DNA of 64,000 bases from Arenicola marina (GCA_964019135.1 OZ025260.1:29816254-29880253), one strand, 5' to 3'. Positions 11,971 through 25,014 are shown, numbered from the stretch's first letter. Program-made: numbers and translations. The notes: generated from the letters alone by a model not told the origin.

Positions 11971-12842
11971 GACACGTAAAACGATAACGTTATGGTTCAT
12001 ACGCCGACCCCAGGGTTTGATAAGTGGTAAACGGAAACAAATTTGATGCGTACCTCTGTGTGTTTTGTTGCATTATGACTGACGAGACAGTTCCGTGGCC
12101 GAGCTACTTTTCACAGGGAAATTTATACTGTTTCCGCGTTTCGATTGCTTGAGGATACTAAAATAAGAACCAGACCAACTCGTAATGACGTGTTTGCTGG
12201 ACACATTCATGTAGACGTTTATACATAATGATGCTATATTCGATGTCCTCCTTCAACACACGAGCATTGTTCATTCAGAATCCTATTAATATCCAACCTA
12301 GGACGCTCACCACTCCACCAATGAGGTCCGCCCGCCAGCAAACATCATCCATCTCCCAAGGAAGATATTGTTCACATTTTTACCAGATTTCTTTTCCGTC
12401 ATCGAATCTGTGTTAAATTGGCATGCCACACCACGTGACTATGTCTCGATGTATTAATGAGTTATTATCATGTATGAGCGGCAACACGCCAGTGGTTTGT
12501 CGGTATAATTGATGCGGAAACTCGTGACGGAGCAACATAGCAATATGGCTGCATTTTTCAATCATGCATGGTTGTCCGCAGAAAGTGGAACATTTTGATG
12601 ATAACTCTAGATGTTTACACTTCCTCGGCAAATAGAGTCATATTTTGTTGGCTTGGTCACCCCATGTAAGGTTCGTTCTTACGTAACCATTGACACTGCG
12701 AGCAGACAATTTATTGTTGATGACGTTGTATTACGTGATACCACAGGAAAACACCGACACAACACATCAGCACATTTAGCAGTGAGGCCGTCACTTCCTG
12801 AATATAGTGGGTTTAGCCGATGTTTTGTGGGTAAATGTTGAT

Positions 12843-15010
12843 TTTTTTTTTTTTTTTTTTTTGGTAAAATCGTTTATTTCGAATCCAAACAGTTGTGGGT
12901 ACATAGCAGCCATACATCTGACATATAAAACATTAGTTCGCAGCAAGTATATATTTAGGTATAATCTGACAATGTTGTCAAGATACTAATTTACTAAATT
13001 GTCGCTAAGTGCTCTTGCATTCTATATAATGTCTCCCTCGATTCTGTACTAAGTATATTCTTATATATTAATGATCGATAGTGCAGTTCTCTTCTAAGGA
13101 AAGGGACAGTTTCGCTCCAAGTTCTTGATTTCTGTTGGGCGTTGCATACCAGCCATTCCTTATAAATAAAATAGGTCATAAGTGAGATAATAAAATTGGT
13201 TGTTGTACTCTTGTCCCCTAATACAACATTATGTAAACAAATATCAATTTTTAATACATCGGCAGCACAAGACCATATTTTCTTTGCATGCTTACACTGG
13301 TATAGAAGGTGCCAGATATCTTCCTCGGTTCCGCATATTTGACAACAATCGCTGCTGGCTTTCCCCCATTTATACAAATTTTTATTACATGGGAGTATTA
13401 GGTTTAGTATTTTGTATCTGAATTCTGCAAGTTTAAGATCTTGAATCTTTACTATACTTCGTTCATATACATCAGAAAACGTGATTTCTTGATCAGAAAA
13501 CAATGTACTTAATTTCCCTTGCGCTATAGGTTTTTCTGCCTTTCTACGTAATAGTATATTATAAAACCCTTTACATTTGAGCTTTGTCAACTCCGTTATC
13601 ATATCTGGGTTGGGGAAAAATGTCTTACTGTTCGTAGGTACATGATCTCCTATTAATGCAATATATGGTCTTAGCCCTTTCAACAAAAGTGTTATATCAT
13701 GATACATGTTTGCTTTTCCTAGCGACAATCCGTGAATATACGCCTGAGCCAGTGATCCAGCGACAAACTGCAGGTGTCTTATATGAGTTATTCTATATTC
13801 GATAAAGTGCTTAATATATAAACAGCGTTCCTTATTCTTTACATCGGTGTAGGAAAAGTTGTGATTTCCCCAGATAGCTTGGTTTAGAACTTCATCCTTA
13901 TGTTTTGGTTTCATTGGTTCTTTCAGCTTACTATAAGCTATAATAATTTCTTGATAAAATAATGGCAAAGACATAATAATAGGCAAACTGCCAGCATTAA
14001 TATGAATGAAATCCAAACAGAGGAAGCGTGGTCCTAAACTATTCAGGTACATCCGAGATAGAAAGTTCCAGTTATCAGGTTCACTGGTAATCCGTTTAAC
14101 CCATGAGGATTTTATGGCATTAATATGAGATTCGACGTCTATCATGTTGACACCACCTTGAGTGACAGGCTGTATCAATACGTTGCGCTTGATGCGATCC
14201 CGTGGTCCCCATATAAAACCATAGAATATTTTGTTTAGCTTCTTTATAATCCCATCTGGAATCGTGCAATGTGTAGCTAGAAATGTGATTTTAGGTAGCG
14301 TGAGTGTTTTGATTATCAGAACCTTGCCAAATATAGTTAGGTTCCGTTTTTTCCATACATTTATCTGTCTTTGAATATCATTTAGTTTTTTTGTCCAATT
14401 AAGTTGTTCACATTTTACTTTGTCATGGCCGACATATATGCCTAGACATCGTATTGGCTCACTGGAGAACTGAATCCCGTGAATAATTTTATTGCTATCT
14501 TTTTTACTGTCTAAATGTACACCTATACATTTGTCTTTGTTGAGCCGTGGTCCTAGGACTTTACTAAACTCATCAATTTCATAAAGGGCTATTGGTATTT
14601 GTTGCTCATTTTTCATGAAGAGGATACCATCATCGGCATATTGAGTTATTTTCAGAATGCATCTGAGATCATTAAAGTTAATCTTAAGACCCTGAAAATC
14701 CTGGTTTTGTTTCAGTCTTGTAGCTAAAATTTCTACAACTATATTAAACAGTAAGGCAGATAGTGGACAACCTTGTTTTACACCTCTGTTTATATTAAAC
14801 GACCGTGATAAATGTCCGTTGTTTTTTATGCGAGCAGATGGGCGGGAATAGATGGTTTGTACCCATCGTATGAAATCAGGCCCGAAGTTAAACTTTTGAA
14901 GTATTTGGAACATAGGAGCCCACTCCACCGAGTCAAAGGCTTTTTCAAAATCCAAAAATAAAAGTATACCATCTCTTTTACGCCTTGCTGAGTGTTCTAT
15001 GAGTAATGTT
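12843..15010 (-). mobile_element. 5'-truncated L1/Tx1-like LINE with poly(A) tail and 13-bp target duplication
   Basis: GGTAAATGTTGAT lies at 12830-12842 and again at 15011-15023. On the minus strand the element ends in a poly(A) run (the T run from 12843) and is cut off at its 5' end inside the reverse transcriptase. The open frame carries LFLDFEKAFDSVEW, GVKQGCPLSALLFNIV, YADDGILF and LNKDKCIGVHL. The C-terminus has WKKRNLTIFGKVLIIKTL, FIWGPRD and a zinc motif CQICGTEEDIWHLLYQC. These wordings fit the L1/Tx1 group. The frame is open from the truncation to a stop at about 12994. Confidence 0.93.
12994..15000 (-). CDS. LINE reverse transcriptase, C-terminal two thirds (about 650 aa or more)
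   Basis: The frame is open from the 5' truncation (TLLIEHSARRKRDGILLF just before motif A) to the stop. Motifs A (LDFEKAFDS), B (GVKQGCPLSALL) and C (YADD) are all present, so the reverse transcriptase is missing only its N-terminal fingers. The TTG at 14955 is not a true start. No internal stop is evident, which fits a recent but dead-on-arrival insertion. Confidence 0.85.
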   Translation of the reverse strand: MEHSARRKRDGILLFLDFEKAFDSVEWAPMFQILQKFNFGPDFIRWVQTIYSRPSARIKNNGHLSRSFNINRGVKQGCPLSALLFNIVVEILATRLKQNQDFQGLKINFNDLRCILKITQYADDGILFMKNEQQIPIALYEIDEFSKVLGPRLNKDKCIGVHLDSKKDSNKIIHGIQFSSEPIRCLGIYVGHDKVKCEQLNWTKKLNDIQRQINVWKKRNLTIFGKVLIIKTLTLPKITFLATHCTIPDGIIKKLNKIFYGFIWGPRDRIKRNVLIQPVTQGGVNMIDVESHINAIKSSWVKRITSEPDNWNFLSRMYLNSLGPRFLCLDFIHINAGSLPIIMSLPLFYQEIIIAYSKLKEPMKPKHKDEVLNQAIWGNHNFSYTDVKNKERCLYIKHFIEYRITHIRHLQFVAGSLAQAYIHGLSLGKANMYHDITLLLKGLRPYIALIGDHVPTNSKTFFPNPDMITELTKLKCKGFYNILLRRKAEKPIAQGKLSTLFSDQEITFSDVYERSIVKIQDLKLAEFRYKILNLILPCNKNLYKWGKASSDCCQICGTEEDIWHLLYQCKHAKKIWSCAADVLKIDICLHNVVLGDKSTTTNFIISLMTYFIYKEWLVCNAQQKSRTWSETVPFLRRELHYRSLIYKNILSTESRETLYRMQEHLATI

Positions 15011-15149
15011 GGTAAATGTTGATACTGAACCCAACGCAGAACAGAAATGAAGCTATAGCATCAATATGAGGCATGAGGCATATGTCTGAGTATATTTACT
15101 TTGACCGTGAGTGTCCCAATCTCGATCAGATCCTGTAGTGAATGTACAT

Positions 15150-15410
15150 CCCTATTGTGATGTTTTCATGTCGTCAGATTTGTCTTGTTTGGGTTTTCGT
15201 TTGAGTCGTCGTGCGATTGGCGAGGGAGAGGAAGGAAAGGTCAATCCACCAATGCAAACACGGCAAAACCCTGCCCCAGTTTACGACCTGCACGCCCCCT
15301 TGTGTGTGACCGTCGGCTTGAGACCCCGGAATGATTGTTTATGGTCTCATTATGGCTCTCTTTCATTTAGTTTCACCTTCTTGGTGGGCAATCACTGAAA
15401 TCCGACGCCC
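15150..15410 (+). repeat. Repeat block d, copy 2
   Basis: This is a diverged copy of 2985-3262: TGTCTTGTTTGGGTTTTCGT, GTCGTGCGATTGGCGAGGGA, TTACGACCTGCACGCCCCCT and TTTATGGTCTCATTATGG. It lies just beyond the L1-like insertion. The original block may have been continuous with the 12781-12842 flank. Confidence 0.65.
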
Positions 15411-15635
15411 AATCGGACGCTTGTTATGATTGCCATATGAACAGGAAGCGATCTTTTGCTATCAATAAATATTCTTTGATCTTATTTTTTGATTGATAAC
15501 TTTCATTCGGCAACGCGATTTATAATGAAATTGTGCGTTTGTAACGTGCCGAGTGTGTGGAGTGTTGTAGCATGTTCATTGTAGCGTCTTACTTATCATA
15601 TCAAAATGTACCCCAGCATTACTATCATTAATTCA

Positions 15636-16150
15636 ATTCAATATCATTTATTTGAGCAAGACCGAATACATACAGTCAAACGTAAAATACAAAAAAAACG
15701 CGAACACTTAACACATTTTTACTCTGGAGACCACGAAGGTCGCTAGCATAGGAGCCACAAAAATGTGTAAAAAAAATCATCGCATAATCATAATGGAACA
15801 AGTACGGGACAACTTAAATGGAGTCATATTGCACTTATATGTATGTAAATGTAGGAATCCGGGGAGAAACAGATGAAATATTTACACATAGCACATTTCT
15901 AGAGATATATAAAACAGGAGAAGACCTCTAATAACCTAATAATTTTTGCAAATATAACAATGAACTTAATAACATTCAAGTGAATATCTGTCGACTAAGA
16001 TTCGTTTGATATATTTTGAAATTTAGTTCTTGGCATCCCTTCTATTTTGTGACAAGATTTCGAGTTCGGTAAAGCAGACACAAGCAGTTGACAAAAGATG
16101 CCAATACGCATTTTCATGATTTAATTGACATGTATTCAACCACGCTTCAT
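15636..16150 (-). repeat. Probable LINE 3' end fragment
   Basis: On the minus strand it reads GGCTCCTATGCTAGCGACCT...TCGGTCTTGCTCAAATAAAT and ends GATATTGAATTGAATT. An AATAAA followed by a short (TTGAA)n tail is typical of some LINE 3' ends. No coding part is visible. The upper boundary is a guess. Confidence 0.4.
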
Positions 16151-19100
16151 ACAATGGCATGAATGACATCTTCAGTCCAGGCCATGACCATGACTAATCA
16201 TGTCATTTCACCATTCATTCTTTAGAATACGACCCTCGCTCTTCAGACAGCAATAACCACTTCTGTCCTAATAAACTCTCCCAGAGTGCTGGATTCTCAG
16301 CAGTAGCATAAAACTATATGAAAAGTGTCCTATGATATTAAGTATCGCCAAATAAACTTAATATTAATACCTATGTATCAAACTCAAGATTCAACCCCAA
16401 GGACAATGATTGCTATACTAGCGTCAATGGCGGCATGCACAAGCAGCACCAATCCCTCGCCCTAAGCCTGCACTTAAGGGCTAGAGCATACAATACGATG
16501 TACCTCAGGGGCTACTGTGCATTAAAAGATAGGCACGGAGGCCACCGCATAGTAAACGATAGACACCACATCCCAAGGGCCCGGGGAGGGGGATGGGGAA
16601 CTAGATAGAAAAATATCAGGGGGTACCTATCCAAGTAACAATTGTATTCTTTATCATACAGAACTGTATAATATTAGGACCCACCCACGTACCAGCTGAG
16701 AAACGTGCACGATTGTGGCAAAATATAATATGCCGAAAATCCTCGGATTACTGCAGCTTGAAAATTGAACCGACCCATTGGTGTACCAACTGCCCCCCAA
16801 AGTAGTCACATACAAATTCTAAAAGGACTTAATTTAGGACCCATCGGCGTACCAAAAGGCAAGAAATTCCAGCGGCAACTCTCCAATAGTCAATTACATT
16901 GAGATACCCCCCCCCCCAACCCGGCCCAAGGGGCTACGCGGACTAAAAATATGCACCACATCCCAAGGGGCTACTAAAGTATATATTGCGATATATGTGG
17001 CGATGTATTCAGTTCTAAAACTGAAATGGTAAAACATACTCAGCCGATATCTATACTCAGCCATCGGCTGTCTGTATCGAGGAACTATGACGGCTATCAA
17101 TATATAATGGTCGAATGCCGGTTGTTTGCATTATATGATAATCGCTCTGCCAGTCAGATGTCTAATTCCAGGTCAGATCACATGTTTCCAATAGCAGTAT
17201 CATTATGCTGATCCAATTGTAAGAGGTAAAACATACCAACTAAAAGTACGTACAACAGAATAAATTTCCATATTTCCATCAATAAGTTAGAATGGATTCA
17301 TATTAATGGAATGTAGGAAGAGACATAAACACGCAAGTCCCCCGTGGCACCACTGTCTCCCGTGGCACCAGTCTGTCCCCCGTGGCACCACTGTCTCCCG
17401 TTGCACCACTCTTTACAGCTGATACACTGAAACTTGGATCCTGTTTTATCGGTGATTGGCTACTACCAGGACCAGAAGGTTTCTATTTGCATTTGCATCA
17501 CATCAACGTCTTATGTAAACTGCCAGTACAAGATATCGACAGATCTCGACAAGATAGTCTTATGGCAATATAGTGTTGTTGGTCAGCAAGGGTAGTACAA
17601 TTCCCATGGAGTCAGGCCACAATGTTCAGGCCAGCCTATTTATTTAACGGCGATGTATATACATGCACTTCCATTAAATGGAAATTATTTACCTTGTTTC
17701 ATTATTTTTTATTTTTTTTCAAAACCGTCTTATGGAGAATCATGTTATACAGGAAAAGGATGTCAAGAATTATTGTTCTGGGCTTGTACGTTGGTGATTT
17801 ACGTTGAGTTCGTTATTAGCCTTTTCGCATAAAATTTCCTTCGCAAGCCTTATTTTATGGGACACCGTCTCATGCCGCATGACAAAATCCGTGTCATGCT
17901 TATTGCCTGATACTTTATAATCTGGGCGAATGGTGCCGACAACCAGAATAGTGGCGTCCGGTATGATTGTAATTTATACTTTTGCTGAACGACCTGTTTT
18001 ATTACAGCAAGGTGCAGCACATCACTTTCTTCGGATGGACACCAATTAGGTTCGCTTTATTGCTTGGAGCCAAAAACATTACGGTCTAATTGCCACCTGA
18101 GGCCACCCGTGGATTAGAAAGGACGGCAATGGATCAAACGGCGCTGGGTCTGGCGGGAAAGGTATCATTGTGCGGGGACAAAACTTCCAAATGTGGTCTT
18201 AGAAAGAGAGACGCAAGGAAAGGGAGAGTGCGGGGTGATGGTGGAAGGGGAGTGGTAGGGCACCGCTGATACAGGGAGGGGCATATCAGGTGAAGCGCCT
18301 CAGAATCACCGCAGTCATCATTTAACGAGGTAGACGCTAATAGACAAAGGGGATCTACATGGAGTCCTCTCCCGTTGGGGCTCTCCTCCTTACACTTTTA
18401 TCACCCGATATAATCTCTATGACAATGGCATGTTCGGCATTTTGCAGATGGTTATATAAACTGACCAACAGAAACGTTGTACGGTGAATTTGAAATTCAT
18501 CATGGTCGTAGCAAATTGGATTCTACTGAAGGAAAACTAGGACATGCCGAAGGTTGCGCATATTTATCGCTCGTGTCTTCGCCTCCAGTTTGTCCACCCC
18601 CCTAGTCTCTCTGTTCACTAAGATGGTACATCAGACAAATTGTTCAACTTAGTTAATGTGTCCTCTTTTGCCAGCGTGTGGATACATAGTTTATTCATGT
18701 TGATGGAATCACATCGCCATCAAACTAAGATGGACAATAACTGAACGTCGTGGGTGAACATTTTGACCAGCGACCCTTCGTTGTCCGGATTAGAGCGCAA
18801 TTAGCCGGTATCAGCAGAAATGGAAGCCATTTACCGTGAATGACCGCGATTACCCAAGACTGAACGAGATAAGCTGACATTGGGTGCCACTGGATACTAA
18901 CTGAACCATACCATTGACTTAATGTTGGAGCTAATGGATTAATGTGCTCAGCGTCAACCATATTTTCTTTTCTTGTGTGCAGAAAAAGGAGCCCAAAAAA
19001 CACCCAACTATGCGCTTTGGAGGAACAAAGAGAACGGACACATCAAGATCCTATTGGGTCTTGTAAAATATATTTATTATTTATTCTCATCATATTTATT

Positions 19101-19624
19101 CCCATTGGGTACACATAGAAAGTAGTAATGTTCAGATACGCCCGTTATTTCAGTTTGAGTATATGTTTAACAATGGCGCTAAACGATACATAAGAAGATA
19201 TATCTTTTTCCAGCCATTTGGGTCGCGGAAACCCCAAACCATTATGTCGGATGTTCATTGAAATGAAGAACCACAGCAAAAACTCCATAAAACTAAGATA
19301 CATACGCAGATGTGTTTAATTATAAAAAGTCAAGCGCAAATGGTTGTAGGCCGATGTCTATATGAGGCCATACATTGGATGCTTCTGAGAGCTTTAGCGA
19401 CCACGGTGGATTGCTGGATGTCTGTTGATGATGATTGTTGTGTACGTAGTTAAGTCGCCCTGCACGGGGGAATCGGCGGTAGTTTTGTGCGACTTTATTT
19501 GCTGATGATGGTTAGCAGATGACACGAACTGGCTTTTTGTGATGGGCTCTGTGGGATGAATACAGTAGAACCATACAAAGTTGACAGTACAAAAAGAGTA
19601 CAATAGTAATAGTACGATCATTAT
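16151..19624. other. No gene recognised outside block a
   Basis: 16380-17000 holds repeated short phrases (AAGGGGCTAC at four places, CCCACGTACCA and CCCATCGGCGTACCA), a loose degenerate repeat. 17880-19620 is unremarkable. A 92-codon minus frame at 18725-19003 has no domain. Confidence 0.45.
17415..17880 (+). repeat. Repeat block a, copy 2
   Basis: This is the second copy of 300-780, with many substitutions and small indels. Long identical runs such as GATATCGACAGATCTCGACA remain. It is preceded by three short repeats of CCCCGTGGCACCACTGTCTC. Confidence 0.8.
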
Positions 19625-20530
19625 AATTAAATAATTCGGCTCTTTTTATGACCGTCAGATGGTCAAAGGTGCTGTCTCCAGCTACATTTCCGGTAACAGA
19701 ACCGACATGTTTATCCTGTTCACTTCGAGACTCTAAAATAACGGTACAAATAAAATGTCCTTAAAATAAAAATATATCCACTTGGGTCAAACAATTCGAC
19801 GATGATCGTTAAATCATTCGGTTGTCGCCCAAATGAGACCATCGATTAATCTTCGGAAACTATAGCATCAACGGTTGCTTGCTCGTTTTTTGCTTTGTAT
19901 GGTAATTGTTCTGTCAGCCTGAAGTCACATTCTAAGAGACAAGTGATTGTCTGGATGCCAACATCTACACTCGCCGCCTTTATAACACAGACAAAAATAA
20001 TCGTTCGCTATTTCCCATTTATGACTTGATATGACGTCATAAATCTGTTTCGGTCTCTTCGTAGCACAACGAGGCGGCTTCGCAGCCCTTCAATGATATC
20101 CACAGATCTATCAAGTTATAGGAGTTGTAAACTGACTGAGTCTGATTGGCAGGCGATTATAAAAGGAGCTTATAATAATCGCCTACCTGAGTTGCAATAT
20201 TGCTCCGTATTATTGAGTGGCAAGACCGTTAGCTAGCATCAGTGGCTATATATTTCAGTGGCTATATATTTCAGTGGCTATATATTTCAGGGGCTATATA
20301 TTTCAGTGGCTATATATTTCAGTGGCTATATATGTCAGTGGTTATATATATCAGTTTGTCATCAAAATGGCAATGTTCGCAGTCCAGCCACTAGGACCAT
20401 AACCTATAGTTTATGCGCCAAGGATCTAATTCCGCTATTGTTTGAGGACACCACAACGAGGAGGCAAGCGACCTAGCAGTGCCTTGGGTGATGGCATAAA
20501 CCACCACCACGGTCGATATTAATCTTGCGA
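19625..20530 (+). repeat. Repeat block c, copy 2
   Basis: This is the second copy of 3405-4245. The shared landmark GAGTCTGATTGGCAGGCGAT is kept exactly. It contains the expanded 16-bp array at 20236-20358, which is only a few units in copy 1. Confidence 0.8.
20236..20358 (+). repeat. 16-bp tandem repeat
   Basis: CAGTGGCTATATATTT repeats with a 16-bp period (20240, 20256, 20272 and on), about eight units. It lies at the end of block c copy 2. Confidence 0.9.
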
Positions 20531-21164
20531 TGCGTATATTGGTTGTCTCAAATTTAGAAATTTCCTTTTATAAACATGACAGATTGTTAACAATCGTCTG
20601 GCTTTAAACATATTATTACAAACCTCATGCTTTGCGACAAAATTTAGCAGTAAGGCTATGCACCAGCATGAATCAACGAGCGGTGATATTCCTAACGTCT
20701 TTTGCCTTGTCTGTCTTTCCTAAAAAAAAAGGATCCTCAGCGCCACGTTTTTGTGTGTTTTTTTCAGTATCTGGATGACCAGTGTCCATTGCTTTTTGTT
20801 GTCTTTCCATCGCGATGAATCCTCAGCTGTTGGCGACCCTTTCATGTCGGACGGGTGCCGTGACATGTCACGAATTACACCATTTACCCTGGAAAGTTGG
20901 CCTCTCCTGTGAGGACATGTCGCAGAATGTGAACTCCCATAACGTTTATCTTCATCAGCTCTGGATCAAACAAGGCTTGACTGATGGCGTTAAAGACCTC
21001 CACCTGAGTCCATGGACAGACGCGTGGCCGTGAAAGGGGGGCGGGGGGGGGGGGTGGGGGGTTAAGGGAAACACCCTCTAGTCCGACATGACCTGCCGCA
21101 GACAACAGATGTTAGATCTGCATGACGGGGTATGGGGGTACCATTGATAAGAGAATCGTCAAAG

Positions 21165-21325
21165 GGCGACATAAGATTTGTGAGGGTTTCATGAAGTCCG
21201 AATGTTGTCCCATTTGGTTGCTTTCGAGATACCGCGCGATTGGCGAAGGAGGGAGAAGTAAATGAAGCCGCGTATATGGCAGGATACCCGTATTACCAAA
21301 GCAAACCCAGGCAAATCCAGTTTTT
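21165..21325 (+). repeat. Repeat block d, partial copy 3
   Basis: CGCGCGATTGGCGAAGGAGG matches 15208-15232, and ATTACCAAAGCAAACCCAGG matches 3087-3110. The rest is interrupted by an A/T-rich stretch from 21325. Confidence 0.55.
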
Positions 21326-21709
21326 TTCTTGTTTTAGACCATTCATTCATAATCATAACAAGGTAAGATACAAATGCACAGTCGAATAAATATAAAATAA
21401 TTAAATACGGTATAGGACATGCAACGCTTAAAAAAAGTGATGATCATAGTGAGATAAATGTTTGATCTTGCCTTCCGATTAATACATGTATTGGGCAATA
21501 CGATGTAGGTATCTTGTATTAAGTATATGCAACTGAACATGCACATTTCACTAAGATCTCGTCACTTTTGCTCGTCAGATTAACAAATTGAATTGCCGGC
21601 CAGAAGAGAACTGAAAAATGTTTAATTTATGATAAATATGTGGCAAACATGATCTTGAATATTATGGGCAGAAAATAAATCGCACGAAGATGGCTGCACC
21701 CCAATAATC

Positions 21710-21812
21710 ACAGTGTAACACTTGCTTCCGTTGCTCGTAAAATTACGATCTGTCGTTACCTTGGCTAGCATGTAAAAGATACAGTTACGAGCTCGTAACT
21801 CTTAGTGAAACG
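21710..21812 (+). repeat. Repeat block e, copy 2
   Basis: Diverged second copy of 11875-11970, in the same direction. It sits just before block b copy 2. Confidence 0.7.
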
Positions 21813-21879
21813 ATCCCAAGTCTGGACGCATGTTTCATGCCTATATGCAGTACTTTCTCTGAACTTTCTCTAGTGTTGT

Positions 21880-22180
21880 GGGGATGTGTCTAGCATCGCC
21901 GACAGTTCAGTGTCGCCCTCTTGTGGGATGTCTCTGGCACTATAATTCCTCATCGCTGACCCCTTCGTCGGCTACAAATGGGAGAAATCACTGTCCGCGG
22001 GCGAGACAGTGCCCGGATGTTGTTCTCCATGACCACGTGATTGCCTCTGATTCCCGCCGAGGCCACTCAACGTCACTTCGTCGCATGTTAATTTCTCCGA
22101 AGTACGGATCTACAGCCGTCAAGGGGCTGGCTTCATGGCCTGATGACCCGGTCAGTGGTCAGGATACCCATCAAGTGCAA
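21880..22180 (+). repeat. Repeat block b, copy 2
   Basis: This is the diverged second copy of 1010-1325. It lies after block c copy 2 here but before block c in the first set, so order has changed between sets. Confidence 0.8.
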
Positions 22181-23439
22181 TGTCCCGGGTATGGCGGCTG
22201 GCTGGTGACATAATGAGTAAATGGACAAAACACAAGGCCCGGAATCATAGAGCCTAGGGAGGGGCCCCAGGTGAAATAACGCGCCGAAACAAGGAGAAAG
22301 GTTAGCACATATCTATGGAAATATCGTCTGATGGTGGAACGAACATTAATTTGAAAGATGCGCCTGGGGTAAAACTGATTCATTGGCTTCTTATATATTA
22401 TACAACAGCAATGTAAATGAGAAGCAGAAAGGCATAAGCCTGGGCCAGCCTGGAGCAGAGGGAGGGGGGTGGAGAGGGGCACATCAGGAGACCGGAGCAA
22501 CAAACAACGTGCGTAATAATCATATGATATAGACAAGAACAAATGTAGAATAATTTATGGAATTGTCATCTGCAAACTTATATTTCGGTTGAAGTAGAAA
22601 AGTTATTTCTGCTTCATCTCGGAATTTAAAAAGTGAATCTTTATATAGATACTGTCGCCGCTCAATGTATAAACTTATAAATAAGTGAAAATAAATTATT
22701 GACTCTCATCATGAGAAATATATATTTCATGCCACCTTGACCTTTAGCAATTAGAATATGTATGCACAAGCAGATTTATTTGAAAGATTGCTGGGCGAGC
22801 TCGTTTTCCTCATCCTTTGTACCTGTACTTACGATAGTCACAGAGGAATACTGACCAGATGATCCGCGAATCAAAAATAAAGTTAATGGAAATATATATA
22901 GGCGCAGTGTGCATATATTGTCATAACGCCATCGTATAGTGTCTGTCGTGGTGTTTGGTCACCCGTTGCAATGTTTTCTGGAATTGGTTGCTCTATTTAT
23001 TTATCCAATGTAGTCACCTTTCCCACAAATTTTGTTGGAGGGAGGGATCCGGGGCAAAAGGAGCACTGAGTCAAATTCCGATTGGTTATGCTGAGCTATT
23101 AACAAGTAGCCAATAGAATGGAACAGTTATTACTCAGGGTGCAGTCCATGGACAATGGAGTGACAGCGCTAACCCGCATACAACACCACTAACCCTGCTA
23201 TATGGTACCTCTCATACAACATGCCTCGACACATAACTTTCACCAATCTCAGTGCAAACCACACACAAGCCATGCAGTGTGTGGTTCATGAGCAACCCCC
23301 CTCTGTCTGTACCCTTCTGCGTCAGTGTCCAGACACCTTGTACACTTAGAGACATGAAGCGTTGTGTTGGAGTAGGCGGGGGAGTCACGGGTGGTCTAAG
23401 GTGTTTTGGGTGGGTATATGGTGACATGATTTGTAGGCG

Positions 23440-23548
23440 ACGTGGCATGAGAAGGGAAGAGAGGAGGTGGAGGAGGGAGGCGGGATGGGGTGGGTGAAGG
23501 ATGGTGGCGGGAAGGGGGTGGAGGAGGGAGAGGGGGGTTGGAGAAGTG
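23440..23548 (+). other. Purine-rich, G-rich tract
   Basis: About 110 bp is nearly all A and G, with many GGG runs (GGAGGCGGGATGGGGTGGGTG, broken only by single pyrimidines). It could form G-quadruplex or triplex DNA. Open frames on either strand here have low complexity and are not believed. Confidence 0.6.
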
Positions 23549-23999
23549 TTAAGAGTGACAACTTGATCACGTCTGGTCACGTGGTCCCTCGACTCGCGGT
23601 CAATATTTGAATACACTTGAACTGGAATCTTTGTTTAAAGGGACGTATGCGCATATTAACACAATATGATGCTCTCCCGTGAATCGGTTCTAGAGATAGG
23701 GACGCAATAGATTTAAGATCTATCATTGTACTTTTAATTATGTTTATTGAGTCGATGGGCTGAAATAATGTAGAATGTAGATGTAGAAATAAATAGGTGA
23801 CACTGAATGAAGTCAGTGTCAACTTTTATTTGTCAATCTTGATAAAGGTCATAAAGGTAATGTTTTATTCCTACTTGATCTTGTGATCATTCATCTAATA
23901 TTGAACGGCAATAGTCTCCGAATAGGTCAAACGTCGTTTTACGTCAATCTGAAAACTTATGGTTTGCAAATCTCTCGTCAATATCTCCTTGTCAAATTT

Positions 24000-24235
24000 T
24001 TGCCAATATCTCATCCATAGTTGCTTGTCAACCGTTTGTTAATCTCTCATCCATATCTCCGTGTCTGAGGTTTTTCAATCTCTCATCCATATCTCCGTGT
24101 CTGAGGTTTGTCAACCTCTCATCCATATCTCCTTGTCTGAGATTGTCAATCTCTCATCCATATCTCCGTGTCTGAGGTTGCCAATCTCTCCGCCATATCT
24201 CCGTGTCGAAGGTTTGGCAATCTCCCACCCTCCAC
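24000..24235 (+). repeat. 35-36-bp minisatellite
   Basis: TCTCATCCATATCTCCGTGT followed by CTGAGGTTTGTCAACC repeats. CCATATCTCC falls at 24051, 24087, 24123, 24158 and 24193. It has no splice site of either CWH43 gene nearby. Confidence 0.9.
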
Positions 24236-25014
24236 CGCGACATATAAGGGGTCGCTATAGCCAATCTTCAGCTAATTTATCGGGTGAAAAGGAAATGCGT
24301 TTGTGCTTCATTTCTGCACATGAACGCTAAACTGGGCCAAGGCACCTGCCGGAACAATAAAATGGGGTTAAAGGTCAGAAGGCGCGAACCCACAACCTGT
24401 TCATACCGAGAAGAGATACGTAAATATAAATTACCGCCCCTCCCTCCCCCCCCCCCCCCACCACCACCCACCACCACCACTACCACCATCCGCAACTCCC
24501 ATGCATGCACAACGCACGGTCGAAGGTTAGCCTCACTCTGACATTAAACAAATAGCGAGATAGCGAAAGACAAATCTTATCTGATTGCCTCCGCAGAGTG
24601 AGTGTATGGCAAGCGGAAACAGCACAACCCTTTTACTTACTTGTCGTCGCCAATCACCTTGGATCATGGTTGCGTACCCTGGTGCATGGTGCATGCCGAA
24701 CGAACGAATGATCGGACGCCCCCTAACGGATGAGTGTGTGATACCCTAATTAAACGAAGTGATATATTCTACTAAATTAAAGCTTTGACCGAATACCTAG
24801 CTCGAAGGGTTCATCAAAAGACGCGACTGAAGGAGGATATCTCAGTGCCAAAACATCTCCTGGCCAGGGCACACACACCGTAACCCATTTACGGGACCAA
24901 GCCATTCTCCCGTCTTATGACCACTCAGCGACATAGATACATGATATTATCCCATTGGTCGCCCATACAAGTGAAGTCCACTATCCACAAGCGGCAACCG
25001 CGCCTCCCTTGGGT

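Larger units (their letters stand above)
10498..12829. other. No gene recognised; pieces of repeat blocks
   Basis: Apart from block c (11455-11565) and block e (11875-11970) nothing is identifiable. ATTCTCATTT-type inverted words near 10545-10565 form a short hairpin (CATTCTCCTTTGAAATGAGAATG). Confidence 0.45.
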
